DNA of 64,000 bases from Paraspadella gotoi (Eukaryota; Chaetognatha). The DNA is taken from contig CM119264.1 of the NCBI GenBank assembly GCA_051294375.1, positions 15,154,682 to 15,218,681 of the forward strand, in the 5' to 3' direction. This document shows positions 53,755 to 64,000 of this stretch, piece by piece. Both the position numbers and the translations under genes were made by a program. The notes under the pieces are model-generated. The model was given only the letters and a program-made list of their open reading frames with translations, searched no databases and was not told the origin of the DNA. The stretch's first letter is position 1, and every line of letters begins with the position of its first letter.

Positions 53755-53884
53755 CGACCCCATCGATTAGGCCTTTCATTTGCTTCAACCATCTCTGTGT
53801 TGGAAACTTTGCCCTCTCTCTCTATTTTTCTCTCTTTCTCTCTTCTTCTTTTGCACAAATCAATTTAAAAATTCACAAATAATT

Positions 53885-53945
53885 TGTTAACGCTGAAGAA
53901 GTGAAGAAGGCTTGTATGTAAGCCGAAACATGTACGTTTTTACAA
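53885..53945 (+). ncRNA. Hammerhead motif with an insertion
   Basis: CTGAAGA at 53893-53899 is followed by an extra AGTGAAGA-like repeat before stem II (GGCTT...AAGCC), GAAA (53925-53928) and ACATGTACG. The 8-9-base insertion lies between the core and stem II and probably blocks folding, unless GTGAAGA is used, which loses C3. Confidence 0.55.
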
Positions 53946-54187
53946 ATAAAGTCATTGTAGAAAAACATTAAAAACGTCTTCAAATACTATTAACCTATAA
54001 TTAGTTTTCAGTATAAAAAATATAGTTTTTTAAATTTTTGGCTAACTTAATGAAAGAATTTTTGATGAAGAGAGATTAATTAATTAATTAAGAGATTAAT
54101 TAATTAATCTCTTTGAGGAATTCGAATCTGCTTTCAAAACTAATAAAACGTTATTTTAAAATTTTAACATTTTCTATGGTAAGTACA

Positions 54188-55887
54188 GGGTAGTGAATCA
54201 AAACTTAGAATAGAATTCATAAGATTTCGATGGCAAAAAATTAATGAATTTTATTTTATAATACATCAAAATAGTCACTGATATTTTTTCTCTCTGATAG
54301 CGGTTTCATTTTTTTCATACTTCACGGTACCGAGAAGAATGCAACGTTGTATGGTGGACTAAAAGTCCACCAACCGTTCATCAGCGGCCATTGGTGCCGG
54401 AGGCAATCATTAGCCTCCAACCCAAAGGTCCAGGGTTCTAGCCCGGTGCTGGCGAGCAGTTAAGAGGGATGGGGCGCTTAACCCGCCTGTAACATGGTGT
54501 TACAGCCTGATCCGAAGCTCAGGGACTGCTTATATTGAATGGTTCTGTCATTAACACATATCAATAACTACTGTCTCTTCATTGGTGAGCCCGACTTCCG
54601 AACACAACAGCAACAAACACTTTCAGGCGACATGCCTCAACTTGGTGACGAACTTTCCACCAACAACAATTCACTGAAAGACGCAACAGACTTCTCCCTA
54701 CGGGAGGGGGGATGTATGGTGTTACAGCCTGATCCGAAGCTCAGGGGACTGCTTTATATTGAATGGTTCTGTCATTAACACATATCAATAATTACTGTCT
54801 CTTCAGTTGGTTGAATTTGCTCCGCGCCGGATTTCAGCTTAAAACCACTATTAAAATATATTAATATTCCCTAGTAGTAGGTTATATTATTAAGAAAGTT
54901 ATTAAGAATAGGAATAACTAGTATTCTAGGTCGGGAAACCGTGCACTAAAGCTCAGTCGATTAGAGCCATATATAAGGGTGCTGTAAGCAACAATTGTAG
55001 CATACCCAAAACCAACAATAGACGTGCTGGAAACACCTTTATATGCTAAAAGGAAAATTCTAAAGAGAGAAAATGAAGAACTAAATTTAGAAATATATAC
55101 TGGGACATGTTATCTTTATTACCCTATAGCGATTAAGCTGCAGCAGTTTGAAAAGTTATTTTTATCCTTGATTATAAAAAGCAATTTTAAGAGGCTGTAA
55201 AGATTTATTTTTTTTCTCAAGTTCACACTGTAGTGGCCCCTCTGGCTGAGTGCGATCTCTGTGATCTTATGAAAACAATAACTACTGAAGTTGGGACTCT
55301 ATGTATAAAATATCAAGTTAATAGCATAATGCAACCTACTGCAGCGTCAGATAAAAAAAATTTTTCTTTGTATTTTTGCTACTGGGTGAAAAATCATTGC
55401 TGCAGTCTATTATAGAGTACTGAGATTCCATTTCTTGATATTTATGAAGAAGCAATACCCTTGGGTTTAATATGTATGGCAGTAACAAAGAGCTTTATTG
55501 TTTACAGCTGAAAAAAATAAAGATTTCAAATGCAGTAACATTTTAATTTTTGACTGAAGGATTTTTCGCTTGATATTATTATTATTATTATTATTAAATT
55601 CTTTTTAACTTTGCTAAGTAAGGCGTTTTAAAGGGCGGCACCCGTATGACTTTTAACCAAAATATTGATAGGCGAGGATAATCCGTTTATGAACAGCAGC
55701 TGTGATTCTTTTGGGTGCTGTGGCAGGTGTCGTTTTTGCAACAGTGCTTATCGCATTGCATTAATAGTTAGAACAAGGTCTGGTTAAGTATCTTTAATTA
55801 ATTTTTTTTCATTAAATGCACACGATGCATCACAAAATAAAAAAAAGATGGTGATACGGATTTTCTAAGTTTTGAATCACTACTCTG
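54188..55887 (+). mobile_element. Family B DNA transposon, copy 2
   Basis: Ends CAGGGTAGTGAATCAAAACT and TGAATCACTACTCTG, with TA at 54186-54187 and 55888-55889. It is interrupted by the TRIM at 54350-54805. The coding remnant near 54950-55100 reads LEPYIRVL, AYPKPTID and LYAKRKILKRENEELNLEIYT, similar to the copy at 5116-5279. Confidence 0.75.
54350..54805 (+). mobile_element. TRIM with a deleted 3' LTR, inside family B copy 2
   Basis: 5' LTR 54350-54581, internal region with PBS and PPT, then a 3' LTR (54715-54805) lacking about 140 bp of its middle. The target duplication is GTTG (54346-54349 and 54806-54809). Confidence 0.82.
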
Positions 55888-56025
55888 TACTATGTATAAA
55901 TATGGGCGTATGCAAATATTGAGAAATTTAAACAAACTTTTTTTATATATCTATGTTCTTTAGTCCAAGACTGTTCATGTTTAACTATTCAAATTTGATC
56001 TGAAACTTTCGCTACGCCTTAATGT

Positions 56026-56676
56026 TATGGTGGACTAAAATCCACCAACCGTTCATCAGCGGCCATTGGTGCCGGAGGCAAGTCATTCACCTCCCAACCC
56101 AAAGGTCCGGGGTTCTAGCCGCGTGGTCGTCTTGGCAGTTAAGAGGGACGGGGCGCTTAACCCGCCTGTAACATGGTGTTACAGCCTGATCGAAGCTCAG
56201 GGACTGCTTATATTGAACGGTTCTGTCACTAACACATATAAATAATTACTGTCTCTTCATTGGTGAGCCCGACTTCCGAACACATCAGCAACAACAACAC
56301 TTTCAGGCGACATGCCTCAACCTGGGATGCACTTTCGCCCACAACACATCAGGCGACATGCCTCACTTGTGACGAACTTTCCACAACAACAACAATTCAC
56401 TGAAGAGACGCAACAGACATCTTCCTACGGGAGGGGGGATGTATGGTGGACTAAAATCCACCAACCGTTCATCAGCGGCCATTGGTGCCGGAGGCAAGTC
56501 ATTCACCTCCCAACCCAAAGTCCGGGGTTCTAGCCCGGTGGTCGTCTGGCAGTTAAGAGGGACGGGCGGCGCTTAACCCGCCTGTAACATGGTGTTACAG
56601 CCTGATCGAAGCTCAGGGACTGCTTATATTGAAACGGTTCTGTCACTAACACATATAAATAATTACTGTCTCTTCA
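56026..56676 (+). mobile_element. TRIM, complete, plus strand
   Basis: LTRs 56026-56259 and 56442-56676; PBS TTGGTGAGCCCGACTTCC at 56260-56277; PPT GGGAGGGGGGA at 56429-56439; target duplication ATGT at 56022-56025 and 56677-56680. The internal region holds a 48-bp imperfect tandem repeat (TCAGGCGACATGCCTCA twice). The LTR carries a B-box-like GGTTCTAGCCC at 56526-56536 within a CCGGG/CCCGG stem. Confidence 0.85.
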
Positions 56677-56799
56677 ATGTGTATGTTATTTATTAGTTAT
56701 TACGATAACTTAACCTCTCACAAATTTTAACTCAGAAGTTATTAGAAATATTTTTCTTTCAAATTGATAAAAACTTCATTGTGTCGTACAAAGACTTAA

Positions 56800-57290
56800 T
56801 TTTTATCTCACCAGACGTGCAAGGCCCGTCTTGGAGTGATTTAGCATTGTTTCTTTGTGCTATCGTCGTCGTTGTCGTCACAATTTTTTACAGTTAAAAT
56901 TTATAAAAGTGTGTAATCATAAAAAGCTAAAAATTTAGATTATATCTATTTTTATGTAAAAACTATTACGAATTGCGATTGATTCTTGTAAAAATCCGAT
57001 CATAGGAAGCAAAAAATTTAGTTATAAAACAATATTTTTAAAGATCTTGATAATGAGAAGCCATATCGATACTCAGATTTGTTTGTTTTATTTACAAAAC
57101 AATTTTTATATAAAAACTACTACTACTACTACTTTTTCTCTGTCGCTGCCTCTTCTGATTTGTTTAAAAACGAGTTCAGCTCTGCAACGGCTAAACTTCT
57201 CTTTCCCTTTTTTTTCCTTTCTCTCTTTCTCTTTCTCTCTCTTTCACTCATACACGTGTTTTATTTATCGCATGAATAATTAGGTATCAT
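56800..57290 (-). mobile_element. Family C element, reversed, 3' end intact
   Basis: ATCTCACCAGACGTGCAAGGCCCGTCTTGG at 56805 onward is the inverse of the family 3' hairpin end. It is followed by the inverse of the GACGACAACGACGACGATAGC block and an (ACT)n/pyrimidine tract at 57110-57245. The duplicate starts at about 60680. Confidence 0.45.
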
Positions 57291-57805
57291 GGCATTAATA
57301 ATTAGTAGGGTGGAGTGATGAAAAGGTTGAGCGATGGAACAATGTTTTTTTGTTGCCTTTGTATATGTAATTTAAAAAAATTAAACCCTTTTTTAAATAA
57401 ATTTTGCATAACAGTATCATTAATTAAATTTTCTTTATAGTAATATCCTTATAAAATCATAAAATTTCAAAAATCATATTTTTTTTAATTGGATTCGCCG
57501 GAAAAAACTAAAAAACTTTTGTAAAATAAAGAGAGAGAATGAGAAGAGGGCAGTTTCACAGCCGTACCAGGCCGAGAGACATTCTGGAGCCCTTGACTCT
57601 CCCACAAGGAAGCCTCCCTTTGTTCCAGCTCAAAAGGCTCAACCGACTTGTTCTCAACCACTGACAGGCGTCATGACGACCCCATCGATTAGGCGCTTTC
57701 ATTTGCTTCAACCATCTCTGTGTTGGAAACTTTGCCCTCTCTCTCTATTTTTCTCTCTTTCTCTCTTCTTCTTTTGCACAATTCATTTAAAAATTCACAA
57801 ATAAT

Positions 57806-57868
57806 TTGTTAACGCTGAAGAAGTGAAGAAGGCTTGTATGTAAGCCGAAACATGTACGTTTTTACAAA
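57806..57868 (+). ncRNA. Hammerhead motif with the same insertion (duplicate)
   Basis: Copy of 53885-53945 in the second 3.9-kb block. CTGAAGA at 57815-57821, GAAA at 57847-57850, same inserted bases. Confidence 0.5.
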
Positions 57869-58103
57869 TAAAGTCATTGTAGAAAAACATTAAAAACGTC
57901 TTCAATATATTAACCTATAATTAGTTTTCAGTATAAAAATATAGTTTTTTAAATTTTTGGCTATTACTTAATGAAAGAATTTTTGATGAAGAGAATTAAT
58001 TAATTAATTAAGAAGATTATTAATTAATCTTTGAGGAATTCGAATCTGCTTTCAAAACTAATAAAACGTTATTTTAAAATTTTAACATTTTCTATGGTAA
58101 GTA

Positions 58104-59770
58104 CAGGGTAGTGAATCAAAACTTAGAATAGAATTCATAAGATTTCGTGGCAAAAATTAATGAATTTTATTTATAATACATCAAAATAGTCACTGATATT
58201 TTTTCTCTCTGATAGCGGTTTCATTTTTTCATACTTCACGGTACCGAGAAAGAATGCAACGTTGTATGGTGGACTAAAATCCACCAACCGTTCATCAGCG
58301 GCCATTGGTGCCGGAGGCAAGTCATTAGCCTCCCAACCAAAGGTCCAGGGTTCTAGCCCGTGGGCTGCGAGCAGTTAAGAGGGATGGGGCGCTTAACCCG
58401 CCTGTAACATGGTGTTACAGCCTGATCCGAAGCTCAGGGACTGCTTATATTGAATGGTTCTGTCATTAACACATATCAATAACTACTGTCTCTTCATTGG
58501 TGAGCGACTTCGCGAACACAACAGCAACAACACTTTCAGGCGACATGCCTCAACTTGGTGACGAACTTTCCACCAACAACAATTACGAGAGACGCAACAG
58601 ACTTCTCCCTACGGGAGGGGGGGATGTATGGTGTTACAGCCTGATGCCGAAGCTCAGGGACTGCTTTATATTGAATGGTTCTGTCATTAACACATATCAA
58701 TAATTACTGTCTCTTCATGTTGAATTTAGCTCCGCGCCGGATTTCAGCTTAAAACCACTATTAAAATATATTAATATTCCCTAGTAGTGGTTATATTATT
58801 AAGAAAGTTATTAAGAATAGGAATAGTATTATCTACGGAGACAGTGCACTAAAGCTCAGTCGATTAGAGCCATATATAAGGTGCTGTAAGAAACAATTGT
58901 AGCATACAAAAAACCAACAATAGACGTTGCTGGAAACACCTTTATATGCTAAAAGGAAAATTCTAAAGAGAGAAAATGAAGAACTAAATTTAAGATTATA
59001 CTGGGACATGTATCTTTATTACCCTATAGCGATTAAGCTGCAGCAGTTTGAAAGTTATTTTTATCCTTGATTATAAAAAGCAATTTTAAGAGGCTGTAAA
59101 GATTATTTTTATAGATATCTTAGTGCTCTGCTGAGTGCGATTTGTGATCTTATGAAAACAATAACTACTGAAGTTGGGACTCTATGTATAAAATATCAAG
59201 TTAATAGCATAATGCAACCTACTGCAGCGTCAGATAAAAAAAAATTTTTCTTTGTATTTTTGCTACTGGGTGAAAAAATCATTGCTGCAGTCTATTATAG
59301 AGTACTGAGATTCCATTTCTTGATATTATGAAGAAGCAATACCCTTGGGTTTAATATGTATGGCAGTAACAAAGAGCTTTATTGTTTACAGCTGAAAAAA
59401 ATAAAGATTTCAAATGCAGTAACATTTTAATTTTTGACTGAAGGATTTTTCGCTTGATATTATTATTATTATTATTATTAATTCTTTTTAACTTTGCTAA
59501 GTAAGGCGTTTTAAAGGGCGGCACCCGTATGACTTTTAACCAAATATTGATAGGCGAGGATAATCCGTTTATGAACAGCAGCTGTGATTCTTTTGGGTGC
59601 TGTGGCAGGTGTCGTTTTTGCAACAGTGCTTATCGCATTGCATTAATAGTTAGAACAAGGTCTGGTTAAGTATCTTTAATTAATTTTTTTTCATTAAATG
59701 CACACGATGCATCACAAAATAAAAAAAAGATGGTGATACGGATTTTCTAAGTTTTGAAATCACTACTCTG
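58104..59770 (+). mobile_element. Family B DNA transposon, duplicate copy
   Basis: Second-block duplicate of 54188-55887, including the nested TRIM. Not an independent insertion. Confidence 0.7.
58265..58717 (+). mobile_element. TRIM, duplicate of the 54350 copy
   Basis: Same structure, same 3' LTR deletion and same GTTG left flank as the 54350 copy. It differs by scattered one-base indels and is part of the duplicated 3.9-kb block, so it is not an independent insertion. Confidence 0.8.
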
Positions 59771-59908
59771 TACTATGTATAAATATGGGCGTATGCAAAT
59801 ATTGAGAAATTTAAACAAACTTTTTTAATATATCTATGTTCTTTAGTCCAAGACTGTTCATGTTTAACTATTCAAATTTGATCTGAAACTTTCGCTACGC
59901 CTTAATGT

Positions 59909-60552
59909 TATGGTGGACTAAAATCCACCAACCGTTCATCAGCGGCCATTGGTGCCGGAGGCAAGTCATTCACCCCCAACCCAAAGGTCCGGGGTTCTAG
60001 CCCGGTGGCGTCTGGCAGTTAGAGGGACGGGGCCTTAACCCGCCTGTAACATGGTGTTACAGCCTGATCCGAAGCTCAGGGACTGCTTATATTGAACGGT
60101 TCTGTCACTAACACATATAAATAATTATTGTCTCTTCATTGGTGAGCCCGACTTCCGAACAATCAGCAACAACAACACTTTCAGGCGACATGCTCAACCT
60201 GGCGATGCACTTCCGCCCACAACACATCAGGCGACATGCCTCAACTTGGTGACGAACTTTCCACCAACAACAACAATTCACTGAAGAGACGCAACAGACA
60301 TCTTCCTACGGAGGGGGGGATGTATGGTGGACTAAAATCCACCAACCGTTCATCAGCGGCCATTGGTGCCGGAGGCAAGTCATTCACCTCCCAACCCAAA
60401 GGTCCGGGGTTCTAGCCCGGTGTCGTCTGGCAGTTAAGAGGGACGGGGCGCTTAACCCGCCTGTAACAGTGTTACAGCCTGATCCGAAGCTCAGGGACTG
60501 CTTATATTGAACGGTTTGTCACTAACACATATAAATAATTACTGTCTCTTCA
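59909..60552 (+). mobile_element. TRIM, duplicate of the 56026 copy
   Basis: LTRs 59909-60138 and 60323-60552, with the same ATGT flanks, PBS and PPT as the 56026 copy. Small indels separate the two. It belongs to the second duplicated block. Confidence 0.8.
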
Positions 60553-61605
60553 ATGTGTATGTTATTTATTAGTTATTACGATAACTTAACCTCTCACAAA
60601 TTTTAACTCAGAAGTTATTAGAAATATTTTTCTTTCAAATTGATAAAAACTTCATTGTGTCGTACAAAGACTTAATTTTTATCTCACCAGACGTGCAAGG
60701 CCCGTCTTGGAGTGATTTAGCATTGTTTCTTTGTGCTATCGTCGTCGTTGTCGTCACAATTTTTTACAGTTAAAATTATAAAGTGTGTAATCATAAAAAG
60801 CTAAAAATTTAGATTATATCTATTTTTATGTAAAAACTATTACGAATTGCGATTGATTCTTGTAAAAATCCGATCATAGGAAGCAAAAATTTAGTTATAA
60901 AACAATATTTTTAAAGATCTTGATAATGAGAAGCCATATCGATACTCAGATTTGTTTGTTTTATTTACAAAACAATTTTTATATAAAAACTACTACTACT
61001 ACTACTTTTTCTCTGTCGCTGCCTCTTCTGATTTGTTTAAAAACGAGTTCAGCTCTGCAACGGCTAAACTTCTCTTTCCCTTTTTTTTCCTTTCTCTCTT
61101 TCTCTTTCTCTCTCTTTCCACTCATACACGTGTTTTATTTATCGCATGAATAATTAGGTATCATGGCTTAATAATTAGTAGGGTGGAGTGATGAAAAGGT
61201 TGAGCGATGGAACAATGTTTTTTTGTTGCCTTTGTATATGTAATTTAAAAATTAAACCTTTTTTTTAAATAAATTTTGCATAACAGTATCATTAATTAAA
61301 TTTTCTTTATAGTAATATCCTTATAAAATCATAAAATTTCAAAAATCATATTTTTTTTAATTGGATTCGCCGGAAAAAACTAAAAAACTTTTGTAAAATA
61401 TGTTTTATGATATTTTTAGATTAAAGCTGCAAAAAATAACTAAAACGTTTCATCATATAATAGTTTCTACTACAGAACGTAAAAAAGTAGGATATTTTAA
61501 TCTTTTTTTCCATTTTTGATACTGAAGGCATTGAAATTTTTAATAACATATTTTTATATTTTTGATCTAACTTTTTATGAAGAATCAGAATCTTTAATAA
61601 AATAC

Positions 61606-62067
61606 TATGATTCGCTTATCAAAAGCGTGGTGGAGGCCCCGTCTCCACCACGTCCGCACAATGATTCCCCCATCTCCACTCACGAGATAGGCGGAGACCC
61701 TTGCGCAGGCAATGGGCAGACGATACCTCTCCTTCAACTGCAGCAACTCATTCCCTTCCTCTGTGGACTGAGCGCCGCCAAAGCGACGGCTGCAGGAGGA
61801 AGGGGGGAGGCCACCACTCCTGTCGCGAAAGTGGCAAGAATGGACAGCCGCCCACCTCGCCAGCATGCCAAGAGGGCAGTCGGTAGGCGTACCAGGCCAG
61901 AGAGACATCCGAGTAGCCTTTGGTTTCTTCCCGCAAGGAAGTCTTCCCAGCTCTGCACTAGTAGGCTCCACCAACCTGTCCTCTCAGCCAATGACACACC
62001 AATGACCCGACCTTATCAATCTAACCTTTCATTTGTTCATAACCAAGGGGGGCCAGCTCATTTTTGA
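61606..62067 (+). pseudogene. Penelope-like element, C-terminal tail, third copy
   Basis: YDSLIKSVVEAPSPPRPHND and TPVAKVARMDSRPPRQHAKR match the other tails, with frameshifts. The conserved 3' hairpin GCTCATTTTTGAGC after a G run (62046-62072) follows, as in the 31.34 and 37.47 kb copies. Confidence 0.68.
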
Positions 62068-62264
62068 GCTCTTTCTTATTACTTGAAATTTCCCTTTTCC
62101 TAATTACTTAGCTATCCCTCACTAACAATAAATATTTCACATTTCTGAACTTCTATTTCATTTCACTAATTTATTATGTAGCTAATTGTTGATATTATTC
62201 ATTATTAAAGTTTACCAAATTTTAACATTGTTGTACATTTCATAATGTAATATATTTTCAGGCA

Positions 62265-62310
<46 letters not shown>

Positions 62311-62474
62311 CAATTTCTTTTCACAAACTATCTCTGTCCTCACCTTCACCTGTCCCTAATAAAAAACTGAACACTATCCTTTCTCTCAAACTCTGTGTTG
62401 GAAACTTTGCTCTGTCTCTCTCTCTCTCTCTCTCTCTTTCTTTATGCACAAAATTCTCTTCAAATTCACAAATT

Positions 62475-62535
62475 GAATTGGCGCTGAAGAAGACTTGCGT
62501 GAGTCGAAACATGTCCGTTTCACTATGAAATGAAA
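62475..62535 (+). ncRNA. Hammerhead ribozyme motif at a Penelope 3' end
   Basis: CTGAAGA (62484-62490), stem II GACT/AGTC with 6-base loop, GAAA (62506-62509), palindrome ACATGT, then C at 62515 (GUC cleavage triplet). The stem I start GGCG pairs CGTT using two G-U pairs. It lies about 420 bp after the Penelope tail on the same strand, past a CT tract (62265-62305). Confidence 0.7.
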
Positions 62536-62540
62536 ATTCG

Positions 62541-62565
62541 NNNNNNNNNNNNNNNNNNNNNNNNN
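62541..62565. other. Assembly gap (25 N)
   Basis: Twenty-five undetermined bases just after the hammerhead motif. The sequence beyond begins inside a different LTR element. Confidence 1.
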
Positions 62566-64000
62566 GTGTACGGAAAATAACTTATTCTCTAATATTTCGA
62601 GTAAATTTGCCAGCTTCTCTACTTTCCCGTTGTCTTTGCCTCTTTATACAGACATCCGATAAATGGCCTTCATTGCTGCGATGACACGAACATCTTTAGG
62701 CTTTTTCTCTTTTGTTTCTACTTAAGTAACAGATCTCGAAGGCAGTGTACAGCTGATTCTGATGGTGTGCCCGTGATTTAGATTAGATTTCGATTAAGAT
62801 CTTATCGAATTCTACCCAGTGGCATCTTCAGATCTCAACGTTGTCACTGGGTTTTTAGTTCTTTTCAAGAGCATTAGAAACTCTCTTATCAGATATCTCG
62901 AAGCTTATTCTTTTGTGTGATCGCTGGTTTGGTGGACTTTTTCTATGAGAGAAAGCATTCTCTATTTTTGTATATTATTGGCTTCAGAAACACAGTAAGA
63001 AAGACACTTTAAAATTTATATATATTTGCTGAGTTTGTAATAAATGTTTGTTATTCTTTGCCAGGACTTCTAACAGACAATTGCTACAACTCCAACGACT
63101 CTACAATCAAGCTACGAACCCTTCAACGACTTTACAAGCCTACTCTACAACATTTCGTCAGTCTGGGCTTAGTTGGACAGTCGTCATTTCGCCATTCGCC
63201 GACGTCGTCTACTGAGCACTTGTCTCAGCATCTCCAGGCGTCGGACCCGGCCATCGCTCTCTTCGCGCCATTTAAACCCAATCCATCTGGTTGAATCGCA
63301 GAATAGTCAGCATTAGAATTCAAAGACGCCACTTTCTCCGAACTATATTCAAAAACATAGAATCCTCGTTGCGGGAAACACCTCTCAAGTGCTTCGTCTA
63401 TTAAGCTCATCCCGCGAGTTGGCGACTCCACCGGAAAAGATCCACCTGCCGTCATCTCTAGCGAACTGAGTCGACTTGTCCATCAATCGAAGCCCTTGCC
63501 ACGGCCTCGACGACGAAGGATCCGCGGCAGCCTCGCTGCTGTCATTGCGATTACGCTCCTCGACTACGCGACGCCACGGCGCGCGAATTGGACACGTCGA
63601 CGATTGTTCACCCGGCTCTATCTCGAAACTGCAGTGAGATGGGAAGTCCGGTTTCGACTGGTTTATTCTTCGTCTTGCGTCGCGGCGCCACCTGATCTTC
63701 GCGAAGCCTCCTCGACTTCAACGCCTCTTTAAATCCATCTGGCGCGACGAATAGAACGGGAAGAAAAAGCGCCCACATCAAAAATACGTCGAAGCTCGAG
63801 TCCGAACAGCCTTCAAGGAACTCCCTTCGCTCTTTGTGGATTCGCCCTCTTTGTTAAGACGAATCACTCGCGCTAGTGCCAAAGAGAAACATCGACGACA
63901 TTAAGACGGCCGGGCTGATACCCCTCCAACTAAGCCACCGCAAGATATCCGACAACCTTCTTCACAACGGCGACAACCCTTTTCCCGACATCAAGACCCT
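62566..64000 (+). mobile_element. LTR retrotransposon 5' end, truncated by gap and window edge
   Basis: LTR from the gap (62566) to about 63375, homologous to 26181-26989. Internal DNA follows, with a PBS-like TTGGCGACTCCACCGG near 63418. GC content rises sharply from about 63.4 kb. The frame at 63496-63732 is Arg-rich and open but I do not recognise it; gag would be expected here. No later domains are in the window. Confidence 0.5.

Larger units (their letters stand above)
53161..53985. mobile_element. Penelope-derived element with long inverted ends, each with a hammerhead motif
   Basis: 53161-53340 (GAAGACGTTTTTAATG...CAAAAGAAGAAGAGAGAG) is the reverse complement of 53800-53985. Between them is a Penelope C-terminal tail (53329-53754). 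This gives hammerhead(-), GA tract, coding tail, CT tract, hammerhead(+). Confidence 0.75.
53612..57527. repeat. 3.9-kb tandem duplication, first copy
   Basis: From GAGAAGAGGGCAG in the Penelope tail to the family D left end. It includes a hammerhead, family B with its TRIM, a second TRIM and a reversed family C end. It recurs head-to-tail at 57541-61395. Confidence 0.9.
57541..61395. repeat. 3.9-kb tandem duplication, second copy
   Basis: Same element order, same nested insertions and same target duplications as 53612-57527, with many one- or two-base indels. The junction is AATAAAGAGAGAGAAT, and the copy begins mid-way through the Penelope tail. Confidence 0.9.

Overview
The window is nuclear DNA from an AT-rich, intron-containing eukaryote, most likely an invertebrate animal. 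The sequence does not allow a closer placement. Evidence is GT/AG-spliced genes for ubiquilin, DDX42, ILRUN and a CCDC146-like coiled-coil protein, the last suggesting flagellated sperm or cilia, in a dense bed of animal-type mobile elements. There are no bacterial operons, rRNA genes, convincing functional tRNA genes or CRISPR arrays.

Layout. 1-7.7 kb: repeats only, including a 3-kb unit bounded by perfect 34-bp inverted repeats, two copies of a dispersed TIR element (family A), and a TA-flanked DNA transposon (family B) with another TIR element nested inside. 7.8-15.9 kb: three genes in the same minus orientation: the 3' half of DDX42, a complete seven-exon ubiquilin, and, only 270 bp further on, the first exon of ILRUN. 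16-19.2 kb: repeats and minisatellites. 19.2-24.2 kb: a 100-N gap, a decayed gag-protease LTR retrotransposon, and an LTR attached to a tRNA-Lys-like 3' half. 24.4-52.8 kb: twelve plus-strand exons of a CCDC146-like gene whose introns are packed with elements. 52.8-64 kb: Penelope tails, small LTR elements, DNA transposons and, at the edge, the start of another LTR retrotransposon.

Three points stand out. First, small LTR elements (TRIMs, about 650 bp, with 4-bp target duplications, a PBS and a PPT) have LTRs resembling a tRNA-derived SINE at 50.6 kb. This is a tRNA counterpart of plant Cassandra TRIMs, whose LTRs carry 5S rRNA. Second, nine loci carry intact, damaged or remnant hammerhead-ribozyme cores next to Penelope-like element ends, most with the palindromic stem III ACATGT. 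Third, 27.30-35.01 kb and 35.03-41.04 kb are the same locus twice, abutting a 25-N gap. One copy holds a 1.56-kb DNA transposon where the other has a clean empty site, so they look like two haplotypes or overlapping contigs placed end to end. A further 3.9-kb duplication (53.6-57.5 and 57.5-61.4 kb) looks similar.

All exon models are manual translations. Family calls rest on remembered motif patterns, not on searches.
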